Assembly (NCBI RefSeq): GCF_001659605.2
Contig: NC_035165.2
Location: 14,494,419 to 14,558,418, forward strand
Direction: 5' to 3'
Length of the DNA stretch: 64,000 nt
Origin: Manihot esculenta
Taxonomy: Eukaryota; Streptophyta; Magnoliopsida; Malpighiales; Euphorbiaceae
Shown: positions 34,901 to 48,100 of the stretch, piece after piece
Layout of the letters: the number at the start of each line of letters is the position of its first letter
Position numbering within the stretch: position 1 is the first letter of the stretch
The notes under the pieces: model-generated
What the model was told of the DNA's origin: nothing
The model's database searches: none
What the model saw: the letters and a program-made list of their open reading frames with translations, nothing else
Position numbers and translations under genes: made by a program

Positions 34901-35509
34901 AAATGATTAAAATTGGCTGAAAAGATGGGAAGGATCCTTTTATTATTTCATAGAATTGACATTTCAATCCACAATATGTTCTTATGAAATTGTCAACAAG
35001 AAAAATAAACAAGCCATAAGTCTGCATAATTAAGCATAGTAAGAAAGTAGACAGGGACTCGTTAAAAAAAATCAAATATTTATTTGTACATATGAATTTT
35101 ATAAAATTTTTTTTTATCATTTTAAACTTTAAAAATATATTATAATATTATTTAAAAATATAATTAATATGATTTTATAAACGAGATAATATGAACTATA
35201 AAAATTTAGACATATATTTATAAGAGTTAAATTTATATTTAATTTCATATTAACGGCCAATAGCTTAATAATAATAATCATATGCTTATAATAATCTTTG
35301 AATTAAAATTTACTTTATATATTCTATAATTTTTTTTAAAAAATTTTGAATTCAAATTAATTTAAAAATGCTATAAAATTCTATCTTTTAATTGTGATTA
35401 CAAAATTATCTTAATTTTTCTTTTAAATAGTTTAAATGCAACCAAGCCTCTCTAGATTTTCCTAATTGAATTTAAAAGGTACAAACATGCATGAAGGCAT
35501 TTTCTTATA
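34901..35509. other. AT-rich spacer
   Basis: Very AT-rich, no credible frame. It ends with CTTTT (35510-35514), the left target duplication of the next element. Confidence 0.6.
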
Positions 35510-35514
35510 CTTTT

Positions 35515-36187
35515 TTATGCGGAATCCAAAATTAACTTGTGACAAAAATTTCGTCACACAATTTGATAAAAAACAAAATAAAGATATCTTTCAAAAGAAT
35601 GATAAGTTAACTATGGGAGAGATGTATATTAGAACACCACAAAATTAAATCTTGATAAGTTGTTAAATAATGAAAATTAATCAAAATATTATTCAAAACA
35701 TATCTTTATTCATTGGCTTCTTTTGGCTGCCATCTTAGAAGTGTTTTTATAACTTTCAAACACTAATTCTATAGTAGGAAGGTATAATTATAATATAGAA
35801 AGGGTATCTAGTCAAAACCTGAATTACATTAAAAGATCATTATCTTAAATTATCTTTGATAAATCTTCTTCCTAAATGGACTGTACGAATTTGGCTTTTA
35901 ATATATATCAAATTAATTTAAAATAAATTCTACAAAATACTAAAATATTAAAATAATAAAATTGACATAAATGCAATTTAGCTATTAATGTATTTCGCGA
36001 TATGAAATTGTGTTATGTATCCACATGTATTGAAGATGTGTTGCTTATTTCCTTATTCTCCCATACTTCCCAAATATAGTCCTCATCTGGTAAGTATTGA
36101 ATTAAGCGATGATAGTTTGATTTGTCGTAATTTAGAGTTTTCTATTTTAAATCTTTGAAGTATCGTATTATTTCCTTACTCGTATCA
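35515..36187 (-). repeat. 3' LTR of the palindromic element
   Basis: Aligns along its length with 38804-39634, for example TTCATTGGCTTCTT, TTTTTATA, and GTATTATTTCCTTACTCGTATC at the end. It lacks the roughly 60-bp tandem pair seen in the other copy. Many substitutions separate the two LTRs, so the insertion is old. Confidence 0.72.
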
Positions 36188-36649
36188 TTATTTTCTTTTT
36201 CGAAAAGATTCATTCTCGAATTTTCAACCTTAATAACAAGAAAAAAAATCGATATACATGAGATCCTCTTTGAATTTAGTCTGACATTTCGCGAATGAAA
36301 CATTAAACTTTGACATTTCTCTTTTTTTAAATTAAATAATTGAAACAATTTTTTTTTACTCTTCTTTTTTTTTACCTCTCACTTTTTTTTCTAAATCTCA
36401 CACAACTAAAATAAAAAAAATTTTCTTTGTTTTTTTTTTCTTTTCTTTTTTGTAAGAGAAACTATAAGATAAACTGAAATAAAAATTAATAAGATAGACT
36501 AAAAAATAAAAAAAACTTATGAAATAAATAAATATAGATAAATAGGAATTTATCTATCACCACTGTACTCTAATATCAACTGAATTCAAAACATAAAACG
36601 TAGCAAGCCCTTCATGACAAAGCTGAATTTTTACAAAAGCTTTTGGCGT

Positions 36650-37680
36650 ATATCAAAGTCAAAGTGAGGTAAATTCTAATTTATCTTAGATTTTAAGGTT
36701 TTTGAGTTTTTCTTTTCTTCCTTGTTAATTTTGGTAAAGTTTGTGTGTCCAAGGCTGTACCTTTTTTATTATGAATGATCACATAATCTCTTTTGAAAAA
36801 AAATTTCGAAATACATATAAAAAAAAGAAAAATTTCCAAGGATTACTCTTGTTTGGCAAAAAAAAAAAAAAATCGCATTTGCCTTATTTATCTTAATGTG
36901 GCTGAAATTATGATATGTTTCCTATTTCATCTATATTGCCTTACCTATCTCAATTAATGGCTGTAATTTATGGGAATTAATTTTGAATTTCGAATTAAGT
37001 TGATTCAGATTAGGAGACAAAAGAAATTATGCCTATTTCTTAAAGTACACATTTAAGGCAATTGCATCTAAATTGATTTGATATTACATCCTTCTTTTAA
37101 GACTAGAAAATTCGTCCAAGATGCTGAATTGAATGAAATTTAATTTTTTTTTTCTGATTCTATTTATGGGGTTTTGATACTTGCCTTTTTAGATAAATTT
37201 AGATAGATCTATATTTAATTTGCGTTGAAATAAATTAAATTCAAACTGTTGTCTATATTCATTTGAATTTTAAGTTTCTGTTTTGAGTTTAAACTTGCTT
37301 TTGCTTCATTGACATTGCTAGAGTATTGTTTGCTTGTGTCTATACTCTAGATGATAATTTTCAAATAGCACAAAACCTAGTTCATGTGTTACTTTCTAAA
37401 TTGTCAGTGTCTTCTTTCTAGTTTTTGTGCATTTCCTTCTTTTTTTAGGTTTTCTCCTTTGTTTCTTTAAATGCATCTTGTGGTTGGTTTGTGGACCTTA
37501 GTTTTTGAAGTGCAATCGAAGAATCAGCAAAAGAGTGGTAAGAGTGCAAACGCTTGAGTGTTTTTATTTCTAAAACCATATTTGTTAGTTCTCTTTGTTC
37601 TTTATTGATTTAAGGCAGGACGAGTAAAGATAAAAATATGGTGGATAGTGATGATGAAAGTGAATGGGACATGGCTAGTG
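36650..37680 (+). repeat. Left arm of a ~1-kb inverted repeat
   Basis: Reverse complement of 37777-38800. Matching landmarks include CTAGAGTATTGTTTGCTTGTG (37319-37339) against CACAAGCAAATAATACTCTAG, and GGATAGTGATGATGAAAGTG next to the spacer. The arms have diverged by substitutions and small indels. Confidence 0.9.
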
Positions 37681-37776
37681 AGACATTCAAACTCTCCATA
37701 GTTTCAGTCAACATTTCAAGAGTCTTATAAAACCTTCTAAACTCACCAGCAACTGACTTTTTGAAGAGTTTATAAT
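37681..37776. other. 96-bp spacer of the palindrome
   Basis: Unique loop between the two arms, which meet it at GGCTAGTG and CACTAGCC. A minus-strand frame of 96 codons (37610-37900) runs through the loop and into both arms; it shows no recognisable domain beyond an acidic DSDDESE segment and is probably not a gene. Confidence 0.8.
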
Positions 37777-38800
37777 CACTAGCCATGTTCCATTCACTTT
37801 CATCATCACTATCCATTACATTTTTGTCTCTCATCCTGCCTTGAACCAATAAAAAACAAAGAGAACTAACAAATATGATATTAGAAATAAAAGCACTCAA
37901 GTGTTTGCACTTTTACCACTCTTTCTGATTCTTCAATTGAACTTCAGAAACTAAGGTTAACCAACCAACCACAAGGTGCTTTTAAAGAAATAAAGAAGAA
38001 AACCTAAAGAAAGAAGAAAGCGCGCAAAAATAGAAAGAAGACATTGATAATTTGAAAAGTAACACACGAATAAAGTTTTGTGCTACTTGAAAATGATCAC
38101 CTAGAGTATAGACACAAGCAAATAATACTCTAGCAATATCAAGGAAGCAAAAGCAAGCTAAAACTAAAAAATAAAAACTTAGAATTCAAATGAAAACAAA
38201 TCTAGATAAAAGTTTGAATTTAATTCACTTTAAAGCAAATTAAATATGAATCTATTTAAATCCATCCAAAAAGGCAAGTATCAAAACCTCAAAAATAAAA
38301 TCATAAAAAAATAAAATTAAATTTCACTTATCTTCAGCATTATGGACGGATTTTCTTATCTTAAAAAAAGGATTTGATATCAAATCAATTTAGATGCAAT
38401 TGCCTTAAATGTGCACTTTAGGAAATAAGCAAAATTTCTTTTGTCTCCTAATATGGATTCAAACCAATTCAAAATTGATTCCTATAAATTACAGCCATCA
38501 ATTGAGATAGGTAAGGCAATATAGATGAAATAAGAATCATATCACAGTTTTAGCCACATCAAGATAAATAAGGCAAATATTATTTTTTTTTTGCCAAACA
38601 AGAGTAATCATCAGAATTTTCTCTTTTTTTTTTTATGGATTTCGAATTTTTCTTCCAAAAGAGATTAGGTAATGATTCATAATCAAGAAGGTGCAGCTAT
38701 AAACATACAAACTTCACCGAAATCAACAAGAAAGAAAATGAAAACTCAAAAACCCTCAAACCTAAGATAAATAAGATTACTTCACTTTGACTCTAATACT
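37777..38800 (-). repeat. Right arm of the ~1-kb inverted repeat
   Basis: Pairs with 36650-37680. Its outer end coincides with the primer-site-like sequence of the LTR element, so the duplication starts at the 5' end of the internal region. Confidence 0.9.
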
Positions 38801-38803
38801 AAC

Positions 38804-39634
38804 TGATGCGGAATTCATGACCAATTTATAATAAAAAACCCTGTCAAAGAACTTGATAAAAACCAAAGCAAAGATATCTTTCAAAAAGTTGCTATACTAC
38901 ACCTCTAACCAATAAATGTGATTAGAAATATAAATAATGGAGCGAAGGTTGCTCTACCACACCCCTAACCAACCAATATGATTAGAAACATATATAATCA
39001 AACGATTCCAGCTTCGAGAATGCCAAATGAAATTCTTGATAAATTAACTAAGTATGGAGGAGATTTATATTAGAACGCCACAAGGTTAAACCTTGATAAG
39101 TTGTTAAATAATGGAGAAGAACCAAAATATTGTTCAAAATATCATCTTTATTCATTGGCTTCTTGTGGCGGCCACTTAAGGGTGTTTTTATAGCCTTCAA
39201 ACCCTAATTTTATTGTAGGAATGTGTAATTACAATATAGGAAGGTATCTAATCAAATAGTCAAATCTGGATTATATTAAAAATCATTTTCCTAAATTATA
39301 TTGGAGAAATCTCCTTACTAATTGGGTTGCACAAATTTGGCTTTTAATATAAGCCAAATTAATTTAAAATAAATTCCAAAAAATACTAAAATACTAAAAT
39401 AATAAAACTGGCATAAATGCAATTTGGCTATACATGTATTTCGCGAACTGAAATTGTATTGTGTGTCCACATGTATTGAAGAGTGTATTACTTATTTTCT
39501 TATTCTCCTATACTTTCCAAATATAGTTCTCATCTCGTAAGTCTTGAATAAAGCGATGGTAACTTGATTTGTCATCATTTAGAGTTTTTCATTTTAAAAT
39601 TTTGAAGTATTGTATTATTTCCTTACTCGTATCT
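38804..39634 (-). repeat. 5' LTR of the palindromic element
   Basis: Minus-strand LTR with a TATAAAAACACCC promoter-like motif (about 39180-39195) and AATAAAG downstream. It contains a tandem pair with a 60-bp period (from 38888 and 38948; TTGCT..AC.ACACC.CTAACCAA) that the partner LTR lacks. Confidence 0.72.
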
Positions 39635-39639
39635 CTTTT

Positions 39640-42600
39640 GCTGTCAAGATTGTGGTAGAAGGTGGATACTATATATTTGTAAACCAGAGTGCTAAGTGCA
39701 AAGTTTTTATTTTTTTAATTCTAAGTACAAAAAAAATATTTTTCGGGTAATCCCCATGTTATATTTTATTTTAAAAAAATTAATAAAATTTAATCTAATT
39801 GAATATTAATTAATAAACCATGTAACAGAAGGTGTCACTCTTATTTTATTACTATAAAAATGAATAAATTTAGAATAAGTAAATAAGAAAATTCAAATTA
39901 TTTCTTTACTTTATATATTTTAATGATAAATAAAAATCAGTCAAACAATTTCAAATTCACAGATTATTAGGGTTAATATATTCTGAATTTAGTGAATTTA
40001 GTATTTTCCTGTAAATCTGAAAAATGCATACAGAAGTACATGGGTAGCTGATATTGAGGATAATTAATTGTAGTTAATTTGAGAGGTGGTTGGGTTGCAA
40101 CATTAATGGTGATCAAAGTATCTTATCTTGTGGAATGGTTGTGACTGATGTTGACATAAAATGGTTTGTTGCTGTAGAATGATTATTAGCTATCTTTCTC
40201 AAATGAATAATTTACATGTTTATAGAATTACAAAAAGGTAAATATTTAAATTCTAAATGATACTAAAGCTAACCAAATATCATGAAAGAAATAATTATTT
40301 AACTAACTCATTTGACTTGTAAAGAAGAGAGTTATCCTTAATCAATAAACCATTTTAGCTGACACCCATGGTTCGGAAAGAGAGAAGAGAAAAAAAAAAA
40401 AACCCGCGGAAATGTTTTGTTGCCGGTGGAGGATGCCATCAACGACTCCTTTAATTGTGGTTTTTTAGTTATATAGTTTTTGGATCTATTTTATTTTAAA
40501 AGGTTGTAGTTTTGCGAATTTATTTAATGGCTTTGTAGTGGTTTACTTTGATTAGTTTGTTTTTGATTTGTGTGTGGTTGTCAATATTGAGACTTGTTGT
40601 AGATTTCTCCTGCCGGCGGTCTATTAGTTACTGGTTGCATGGGTTGGATTCAGTGTCTCTGTAATTTGATTGATTATTGTCTCGGACGGTAGTATTGGTA
40701 GATTTACTTGATGCTGGAGTGTGAGATTCATCTTTCAGGCTGCTCCATGGCTATCTGAAATTGAAATTACCATGGCATCATTTCCTTTGCCTTTGATATC
40801 TTTCGGTGAAGTTAGCTCTATTGAGTCTGTTAAGGATTGGGTATGTTTTTTTTTTGATGTTCTGTCTTTCTAACCTTTCGAGAATGCAACTTTTTCTTTT
40901 TAGCAGTGAGCTGTTATGTGTGTATGCGGATTTTTTGCCTCACATGCATGGTCGCAGGCCGTTGATGTCTTTCCTCATTTATGTTTGTCGACGACATTAA
41001 AGAAGATGGAGCAGTAGATTGTATTCTAAAAATCTCTTTAGGCTGAGTTTTGTATATTCAGACTCTTAGGCCGGATTTTTTAAATTTTATTTTTCTAGAT
41101 TAAATTAACTTTGCATCCAGATTTCTTATTGATTTTTAATACATAATGATAAAAAAAAAAGAGGCTAATAATCTAGATGATAAATTATAGTTTATTTAGT
41201 CATTATGTATTTTAACATTTTTATTTAAAATTCTTCTAGCGTTATCTTTTAAGCGAGAATATTTTTAATATTAAAATTATTAAATTTATTTATTAAAAAA
41301 GGATAAATTTTATATTAATTTTTAATTGAATTTTGTTTTTTAATATTGATGTGGTTTTCTTAAGAAAAAATATAGAGAATGAGAAATATGAGAGAAAGCG
41401 CAGGACAGAGAGATAAAAATGATAGAAAAATGAAAGCCCGATTGCAGCTTTTTATAAATTTGGAAAAGTAAATAATGAAATATTAAAAAATATATATATG
41501 TTTAGTGCAAGCTTTCATCTTTTTTCCACTTAAAGGCATATACAATCAAAGACAGAGTATGCTTCTTGAAAAAATCATGATAAGGGATGTTTTACACGAT
41601 TTAAATTTATATAATTAATTAATTTAGTTTGATACAAAGATAAATATTTTAAAAACTAAAATTAAAAATGGAGTCGAAAAAAAAAATCAAAATGTTAAAA
41701 TGAAAATATAATTTAAACTATTTTGTAAGATTTAAATATGTCATTATATAAATCTTATTCAGGGATAGTAGCCCATATCAACCCCTTACATATGTCATTT
41801 ATATATAAATCTTATTTTGTAAGATTTAAATAAACTAATATGATAAAATAATTTTCTTTTTTAAAAAAAAAAAGAAAAGAAAAATTGTATTAATCAGATA
41901 GCCACCAAGAAAAGAGAACTAAAATTATTTGGACGAATGAGTCAAATGAATTTGTTTTTAAAAAGAGAAGAGAGAAATGTCATTTCACCTTGAAAAACAA
42001 TTTAAAAAACAAATTAGGAAATTACACAGGAAAATTGTTGTGTTGAGTAAGAAACAAATGATGCTTTAAGAGGTTGGAAATGGCAGCCCAATGGTCAATT
42101 GTAAGGTGAGAAATTTCTAACATTTTCTAATTTTATATTTGATAACATATAATATATATCACACCCCGAATAATCAATAAATAAATAAATTTGTTTTCAA
42201 TACAACCAAATTTTATAACTGAGAAAAACCATCACAATACTATACGACCAGTTTTTGTAATCGAGAAGAAATCATCTCACTACAGGTCGGATAAGCTGAA
42301 TTCAACCTGATGAAGGGGTGTTGACTTCCTATATATATAGGTTGTCTCCTCAAAACATCACCGATATTATAAATGCACATACAGTAAATTAGACTGATAT
42401 AACGCACATAATAGACATGATATATAGCTTAGTTAGCAACCCATTTATTAGCAAACTTCACATTATTAATAAATCATTGTCTGATATGCTTGCAAGAAAG
42501 CATCTTGCCCAATTTGATGAGAATTGAGAAGAGGGGATTTCAAAACGATCAAAGTATACATATCACTAGTCTAACCCAAATTCGAGACATTCTTAATTTC

Positions 42601-44040
42601 TGATTACTTACCTTTCACAAAATTTATTTTATCTCCTTAAAAAATCTTAACCTCTAAAAACTTGACACCAATTCATTAACTTTCTTTTTATTTTTTATTA
42701 AATCAATCTCAATTCATTTAGTTTTTCATTAAATAGAATTATCATCCATATGTCTACCTTAGAAAAGTCCATCAAATATTTATTTATTTATTTTGTATGC
42801 TCGTAGAAATGAAAACTTACATTCAACACATCTTTCACTTATTTCATTGTTAAGAGATAAATAAATTTTTTAAAAATAAATAAATTAAAGAATTTTGATT
42901 TTCATTGCTGACAGGGGCAGTAAGCCGAGAAATTTAGTTTTCTTAATGAAAAAGGAAAGAAAACGATGTATATGGAGAGAGGAAGTTAGATGGATTAATC
43001 GGTAAAGTTGGTATTATTTATAGATATAAAATAATTCACATATAATTTTCTTTACTACTTTTTTCTTTTTAAATATAAAGACTGAAATTACAAAATTGAT
43101 ATTATCGGTATAAATAACAATCTCTATTATTAATTTTTTTTAAAGTATTTTTATTTTTGCTTTAAAAAAAAATATTTTTATTTTAACAAGGAATGAAGAA
43201 TTTTTTTTTTATCAAAAACAGAATTCATTGTATTTTTACAAATTTAAACAAACTAAATCAAGAACACTTATAAATAAAAAGCTAAATTTCATAATTTAAA
43301 AAAAAGTAGGAATTCAATTCTTTTCAGACTCAACCCCTAATCTAAGAAGCTAATTGAAACTTACTCAGGAAGCGTCCACACCGCACCGATCATCCAAACA
43401 AACTGAGCACAACCACGGCAAATACAACGGCTGGATAATGAATCAACAGTTAACTACATACAATTAAATTTTTTATAAATTCAATACTACCATCGACGGA
43501 AAAAAGTTAATTCATAACATTTTCAGTCTAATATATAACCATGGAGCCATCATCCAAAAGCAAAATAGTACTGTCAATTTTCGCCAATCCATCATCGCAA
43601 GAATATAACAAGCTGGAGCACATCTAATACTATTTCAAACTAAAAATTTTGAAAATCAAAACAAATAAACAAGAAAAATAGAAAGCAAATTTTAAAGCAA
43701 TCTCACTAGAAAACATTATATCAACAAAAAAGTACCCAGAGAAACTAGGATAGAAGGAGAGTATTAAGGCAAGCAAACATGAGAGTATAACTTGATAGGT
43801 AAGGTAAAATAAAATAAAACTAAAATTAGATAAAATTCGGTTCAAATTAATATATTTTTAATTTAAATTCACAATAAAATTAAATTGAAATTAATCAATT
43901 CAACTCTAATTTTTAAATGAAGTTTTTTATTTAAAAAAAAATCATAACAGTTAAATTTAATTAATTGAAATTAGAACTACTTTTTTTGAACCGATTGAAA
44001 TCAGAACTACGAGAGAAACCTTTAAGGCCAATTTATTAAT
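39640..44040. other. Intergenic spacer, AT-rich
   Basis: No gene recognised. A segment ending in poly(A) (40390-41160) could be an old retroposed sequence but has no identifiable domain. CACACCCCG near 42160 looks like LTR-edge text without a partner. The remainder is low-complexity A/T. Confidence 0.5.
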
Positions 44041-44047
44041 TTTATAA
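44041..44047 (+). promoter_or_regulatory. Possible TATA box of the 248-aa gene
   Basis: A TATAAAT motif (TTTATAAATTT context) about 375 bp before the ATG at 44418. If used, the leader would be a pyrimidine-rich 5' UTR of roughly 340 nt. Its use is inferred. Confidence 0.4.
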
Positions 44048-44417
44048 ATTTGGTAAACGAGAATGGCGGATTTCAGACCAATTCTCCTCGTGTTGATAAG
44101 CTTCATTTTCTTCCCTTTAGCCTACACAGTATTTCTTGTCTTCTTCTCGTTTCTTACTTCAAATATCTCTCTCCTCTTTCTTTCTTTCTTGGCTCTGGCG
44201 GTGGCAGACAACACTCTTCTGCTCTCTGCTTCACTTCAGAGAAGAACATTCTCCCTCTGATTCTTCAATTTTCCTAGAATCATCTCTCAATTTTCTCTTC
44301 TCTTTTTTGGACTTCCTAGTCCACTTTGCCTGACAGAATCTCAGCCCATCATCTTTGAATATTTTGCTCTCTGCTCATGCCATTTTCTTTTTGTTTTACA
44401 AGTGAGAAGTAATTACT

Positions 44418-45164
44418 ATGTGCTCTGAAACAAACCCTCGAATATCATTCTCCAATGATCTTGGTGAAGAAGATGGCAGCGAAATCGAGCAGGAGACTCG
44501 AAGGGACACCACACTTCTGGGTTCAAATTCTGATTTCGAATTCAGCTTTTGCAGCAGCGTCACAGACTACGAATCTTCTCTGGCAGACGAGCTTTTCGCA
44601 GATGGAATGATCCTTCCAGTTCACGCACACAGACACCAACATTCGCCAAAAGTTTCTCTTCCTCCTCTTCCATGTCCTCCTCCAAATTCCAACAAGAGTT
44701 CAAAGAGAGAAGTCATGGATACCAAGGTTTCAGATTCAGGGTCGCCGGAAAAACCTCCGTCCAAATCTTTCTGGGGATTCAAGAGAAGCAGCAGTCTGAA
44801 TTATGACATAAAAAAGAGCCTAATTTGTCCATTGCCCCTCCTGTCCAGAAGCAATTCGACAGGATCATCTGTGCCATCTCCGAAGCCAGAAGCGTCGTCT
44901 AAAGATATGAACAAGCAAAATTCACAGAAACAGCAACGACTAAATTCCGTTGCAAAGAAATTATCAGCATCGTCTGCTTCTACTTACGTGTACACATTTC
45001 CTCGGAAGCCTCCTTTGAAGAAAAACTACAGTGGATCTCATGGAAATGGAGTTAAAATTAGTCCAGTGCTGAACATGCCACCTCCTTACATTGCTAAAGG
45101 TGCTGCAAATTTGTTTGGTTTGAGATCCTTTTTTTGCAATGGAAAAGAAAAGAACAGAAAGTGA
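44418..45164 (+). CDS. Uncharacterised plant protein (DUF1645-like), 248 aa
   Basis: Single-exon frame starting MCSETNPRISFSNDL. Conserved-looking blocks: NSDFEFSFCSSVTDYESS (about residues 36-53), ADELFADGMILP, KSFWGFKRSSSLN with KKSLICPLPLLSRSNSTGS (about 117-151), and a C-terminal KISPVLNMPPPYIAKGAANLFGL. These recall small plant nuclear or cytosolic proteins annotated as DUF1645-type; I recall the pattern but cannot confirm the family. Ser-rich and basic, with no signal peptide or membrane helix, so likely soluble and possibly phosphorylated. Codon use and the surrounding pyrimidine-rich leader support a real gene. The role is unknown. Confidence 0.72.
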   Translation: MCSETNPRISFSNDLGEEDGSEIEQETRRDTTLLGSNSDFEFSFCSSVTDYESSLADELFADGMILPVHAHRHQHSPKVSLPPLPCPPPNSNKSSKREVMDTKVSDSGSPEKPPSKSFWGFKRSSSLNYDIKKSLICPLPLLSRSNSTGSSVPSPKPEASSKDMNKQNSQKQQRLNSVAKKLSASSASTYVYTFPRKPPLKKNYSGSHGNGVKISPVLNMPPPYIAKGAANLFGLRSFFCNGKEKNRK

Positions 45165-48100
45165 TTGTTTAATCAGTTGATGAAAATTTAGTGATTCTAA
45201 ATTATGCATAGATGATGTGGGTTATTATTGTTAGCTATTATATGAATCATATTAAGTCTTGTTTGGACTTACAAGCTAGGGTCAAATACATCTTTGAGCA
45301 AGAAATTAGAGACATGTGAACTCGAATCTAAGTCTGACAGTCCAGTTAATGTGTTTAATCATTAAGATAAGCTAGACTAGATATCAAAGCCTTGTTAATT
45401 TTGGCTTCCTCTAGTACTCTTCACGCCTTTAACCCCGTCAATCCAGCCACCTCCTTGGGTTACCATGGCAAGGCTTGTCATAACTCTCTCCCAGAGTGTT
45501 TGGTTCAATTATACTCTATAATGTTATAAGGAATTCACTTGAATTTTTAGAAAGAAATTATTTGAAATGAATTTCATTAAAATAATTTAAAATTTAGAAT
45601 TCAATTGAATTTTGCACCAGTCCTATTTAATATAATTTCATACTTGAAATTATTGATTGTTATTTAGATTTATTTGATATAATTTTGTTTTGCTGAGAGT
45701 TTGGATTTTCTTTTAAAAAAATATTTTCTTATTCAACTAAGATTTATTTTAATTTTCTATTCTTTTTAGGATTTTAATATCTTTGTATATTCTATTTAGT
45801 ATTTGTTTCTTCTTACTTTAGCTAAAACTTTATATTATTTCTTTCTATTATATTAGGATTAATATTTAAATCCCTTTATTCTATGTAAGGGATTAAAACT
45901 CATATACATTTAGGAGTTGATTAAAACACATATAGCATAGTTATATAGTATTTTCAATATAATAATTTTCTTAAAAATAGGGTAAATTGTGTTAAATATT
46001 CAAAGTAGACGGTTTAATTGATTATTTTCGAAATACAGAGTAGAATTGTAATGGCATAAAAATACAAAAACTTTTGTAATTATATTGTATTATGTGGTGT
46101 ACGTAAATCGAATGTGAAGGAGTTCTAAATAATAACAAACAAAACCAAGCCAGCTATACTAAGTGAAGAACTCTTTTAAAAACACAACATCAAAACCATG
46201 ATAAAAGAAGATGATTTCTCAAATAACAACAAAATTAATGCCAAAAGAGAATAACTTCTTCAAAACCAAAAATGCCAATGTCAATGTAAGAGGAGCTGAC
46301 TTCTAAATAATAACAAAGAAATAAGGGAGAAGTTAAGAACCTCCAATAAAATAAAATTAAGTTAAAAATGATAAAAAAATTTAAAGGACCTAAACATATT
46401 CATAGAATGCGGATGAAAGAGACCGACATCTCTAAAAACTCTAACAACTTTAAAATAGAATTTCCAATAAAAAATGAAGATAACGAAGAAACCAGCATGC
46501 CATAGAACTATAATAACCTATAACAAAAAATGTAATAAGAATGGTTGAATTATGTGTATTTTATTATTGTAAAAAATATCCTTTAAATAGTTTTAAAAGA
46601 CTAAGTCAAATGTCGAATATAAAATAAGTAGTTTGAATAATTTTGATTTGATTTCACGGATATAGCTAGTAAGATTTATATTTTATTAAGATTTTCTATT
46701 ATGTTTTATCAATATATATTAAGCTTCAAATTATATTTGATGTTTTCATCTCCTCAAAAATCAAAGGATAAAAATTCAAAGGTTGAAGATAACTCAATTT
46801 TTATAGATATTTCTAGCAAAGAGAATATGTGACTAGGAAGATCAAAATTTTTTTTTTTTACCAAGATTGGACTTAAACCCAAACAAGATAATACTGGTTT
46901 AGAAAACAAAAGTAAGGCTCCCAAAAACCCGGCGGCCTTGTCATCCCCAAATCCTAACCTAGTTGAAGATTCTGGAAGAAGTTCTTCACCACTTATCACC
47001 ATCAATTGTCAGGTGAAATAGTAGCAACCTTTGGATTAAATTGCAAAACATGCATGAGTTGAAATTTTTTGTCAATAAACATTTTTCCTATGGAGATATT
47101 ATTATTTTTAACAAACAAAAAGAAAAGATCAAGATTTTTTTTTTATTTTACTTAAATTATTCTTTTCAATTATTATTTTTTTCCTTTTTAAATTATCTGA
47201 CTAATCATAAGTTGTCCTTATCGTCCAATGAATTAATATAAATTAATAGTACTTTTCACATCAAAGTGAATGCAACTCACACATAATAATTTACTAATCA
47301 CATGTATTGAGTTTCATGTTTGAAGAACTGAAATCCAATGGGGTTATTAAATGCGGATATCTGAACTGTAATTTGATTCGATGAATAGATGAATGAACTG
47401 TAAATGGTTTGATGAGGAGTGAATGTTTTTAAAATTTCATATGGATCCCTCCATACTCAATTTTAAGGAAGGGGTTTGCAAAATATAGAAAAATGGCCGG
47501 AGTTTACTAGGATATCGTGGTGGAGACCCTTCGACGTTCAAGTCAGATTTAAAACTTTGAGAGTAATACCTCAATGTAAAGAAATATAAAGAGAAGTAAA
47601 AATAGAGAAGAAAAGAGAGAAAGAAAGGTCCAGAGAACAAAAATAGAGAGGTTGTTCGAGAGTTGGAGAATTCGAGTGAGAGAGCCTTTTTTGGGTTAGA
47701 TCAATGGTATATATATCTGTGATCATTTTGACACTTTTTGTGTCATGTCTCATATGACATGAGAATGTCGTCTTATAAGTGTGTTAGGCAGCTTATTAAT
47801 GATGGGCAGTTGGATAATAAATGCGGAATCGGTTAGTTTATACCCTGTATATTGTGTGTATCACGTTAGTTTATTTGCTACATACGTATTTTATGACTCG
47901 GCGCTGTATTGAAGAGACGCCCCATGCATAAGAGGTTGGTGTCCTACCTTAATCATACTCGACTCACCCGATCTATATTGAGGTGAGTTCCCTTCTAGTC
48001 GCTTATGATTGGTCCCAATACTGAATCTTGAAGAAGTCTGTCCGTCCATTCTAGACTTTGACTGGATCAAGAGTGTTGTTATAATCTTTATAATTCATAA

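Larger units (their letters stand above)
35515..39634 (-). mobile_element. Non-coding LTR retrotransposon with a large internal palindrome
   Basis: Two direct repeats (35515-36187 and 38804-39634) act as LTRs. In the minus-strand sense each starts TGATACGAG and ends CCGCATCA where not mutated. Flanks share CTTTT (35510-35514 and 39635-39639). Directly inside the right (5') LTR is a primer-site-like GTTAGTATTAGAGTC, close to the initiator-Met priming sequence; directly before the left (3') LTR is a purine-rich GAAAAAGAAAA. The internal 2.6 kb has no gag-pol. It consists mostly of an inverted duplication (36650-37680 and 37777-38800). This resembles a large non-autonomous element (LARD/TRIM class). 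Confidence 0.72.

Noticed and set aside
37610..37900. 96-aa minus-strand frame across the palindrome loop
   Set aside because: It overlaps both arms and the loop, has no family resemblance, and the equivalent reading on the other arm is broken.
40390..41160. Possible retroposed gene ending in poly(A)
   Set aside because: No protein similarity recognised and no flanking duplication found.
44050..44333. Three overlapping hydrophobic frames upstream of the 248-aa gene
   Set aside because: They lie in a pyrimidine-rich leader; Leu/Phe/Ser-rich translations are typical of such sequence.
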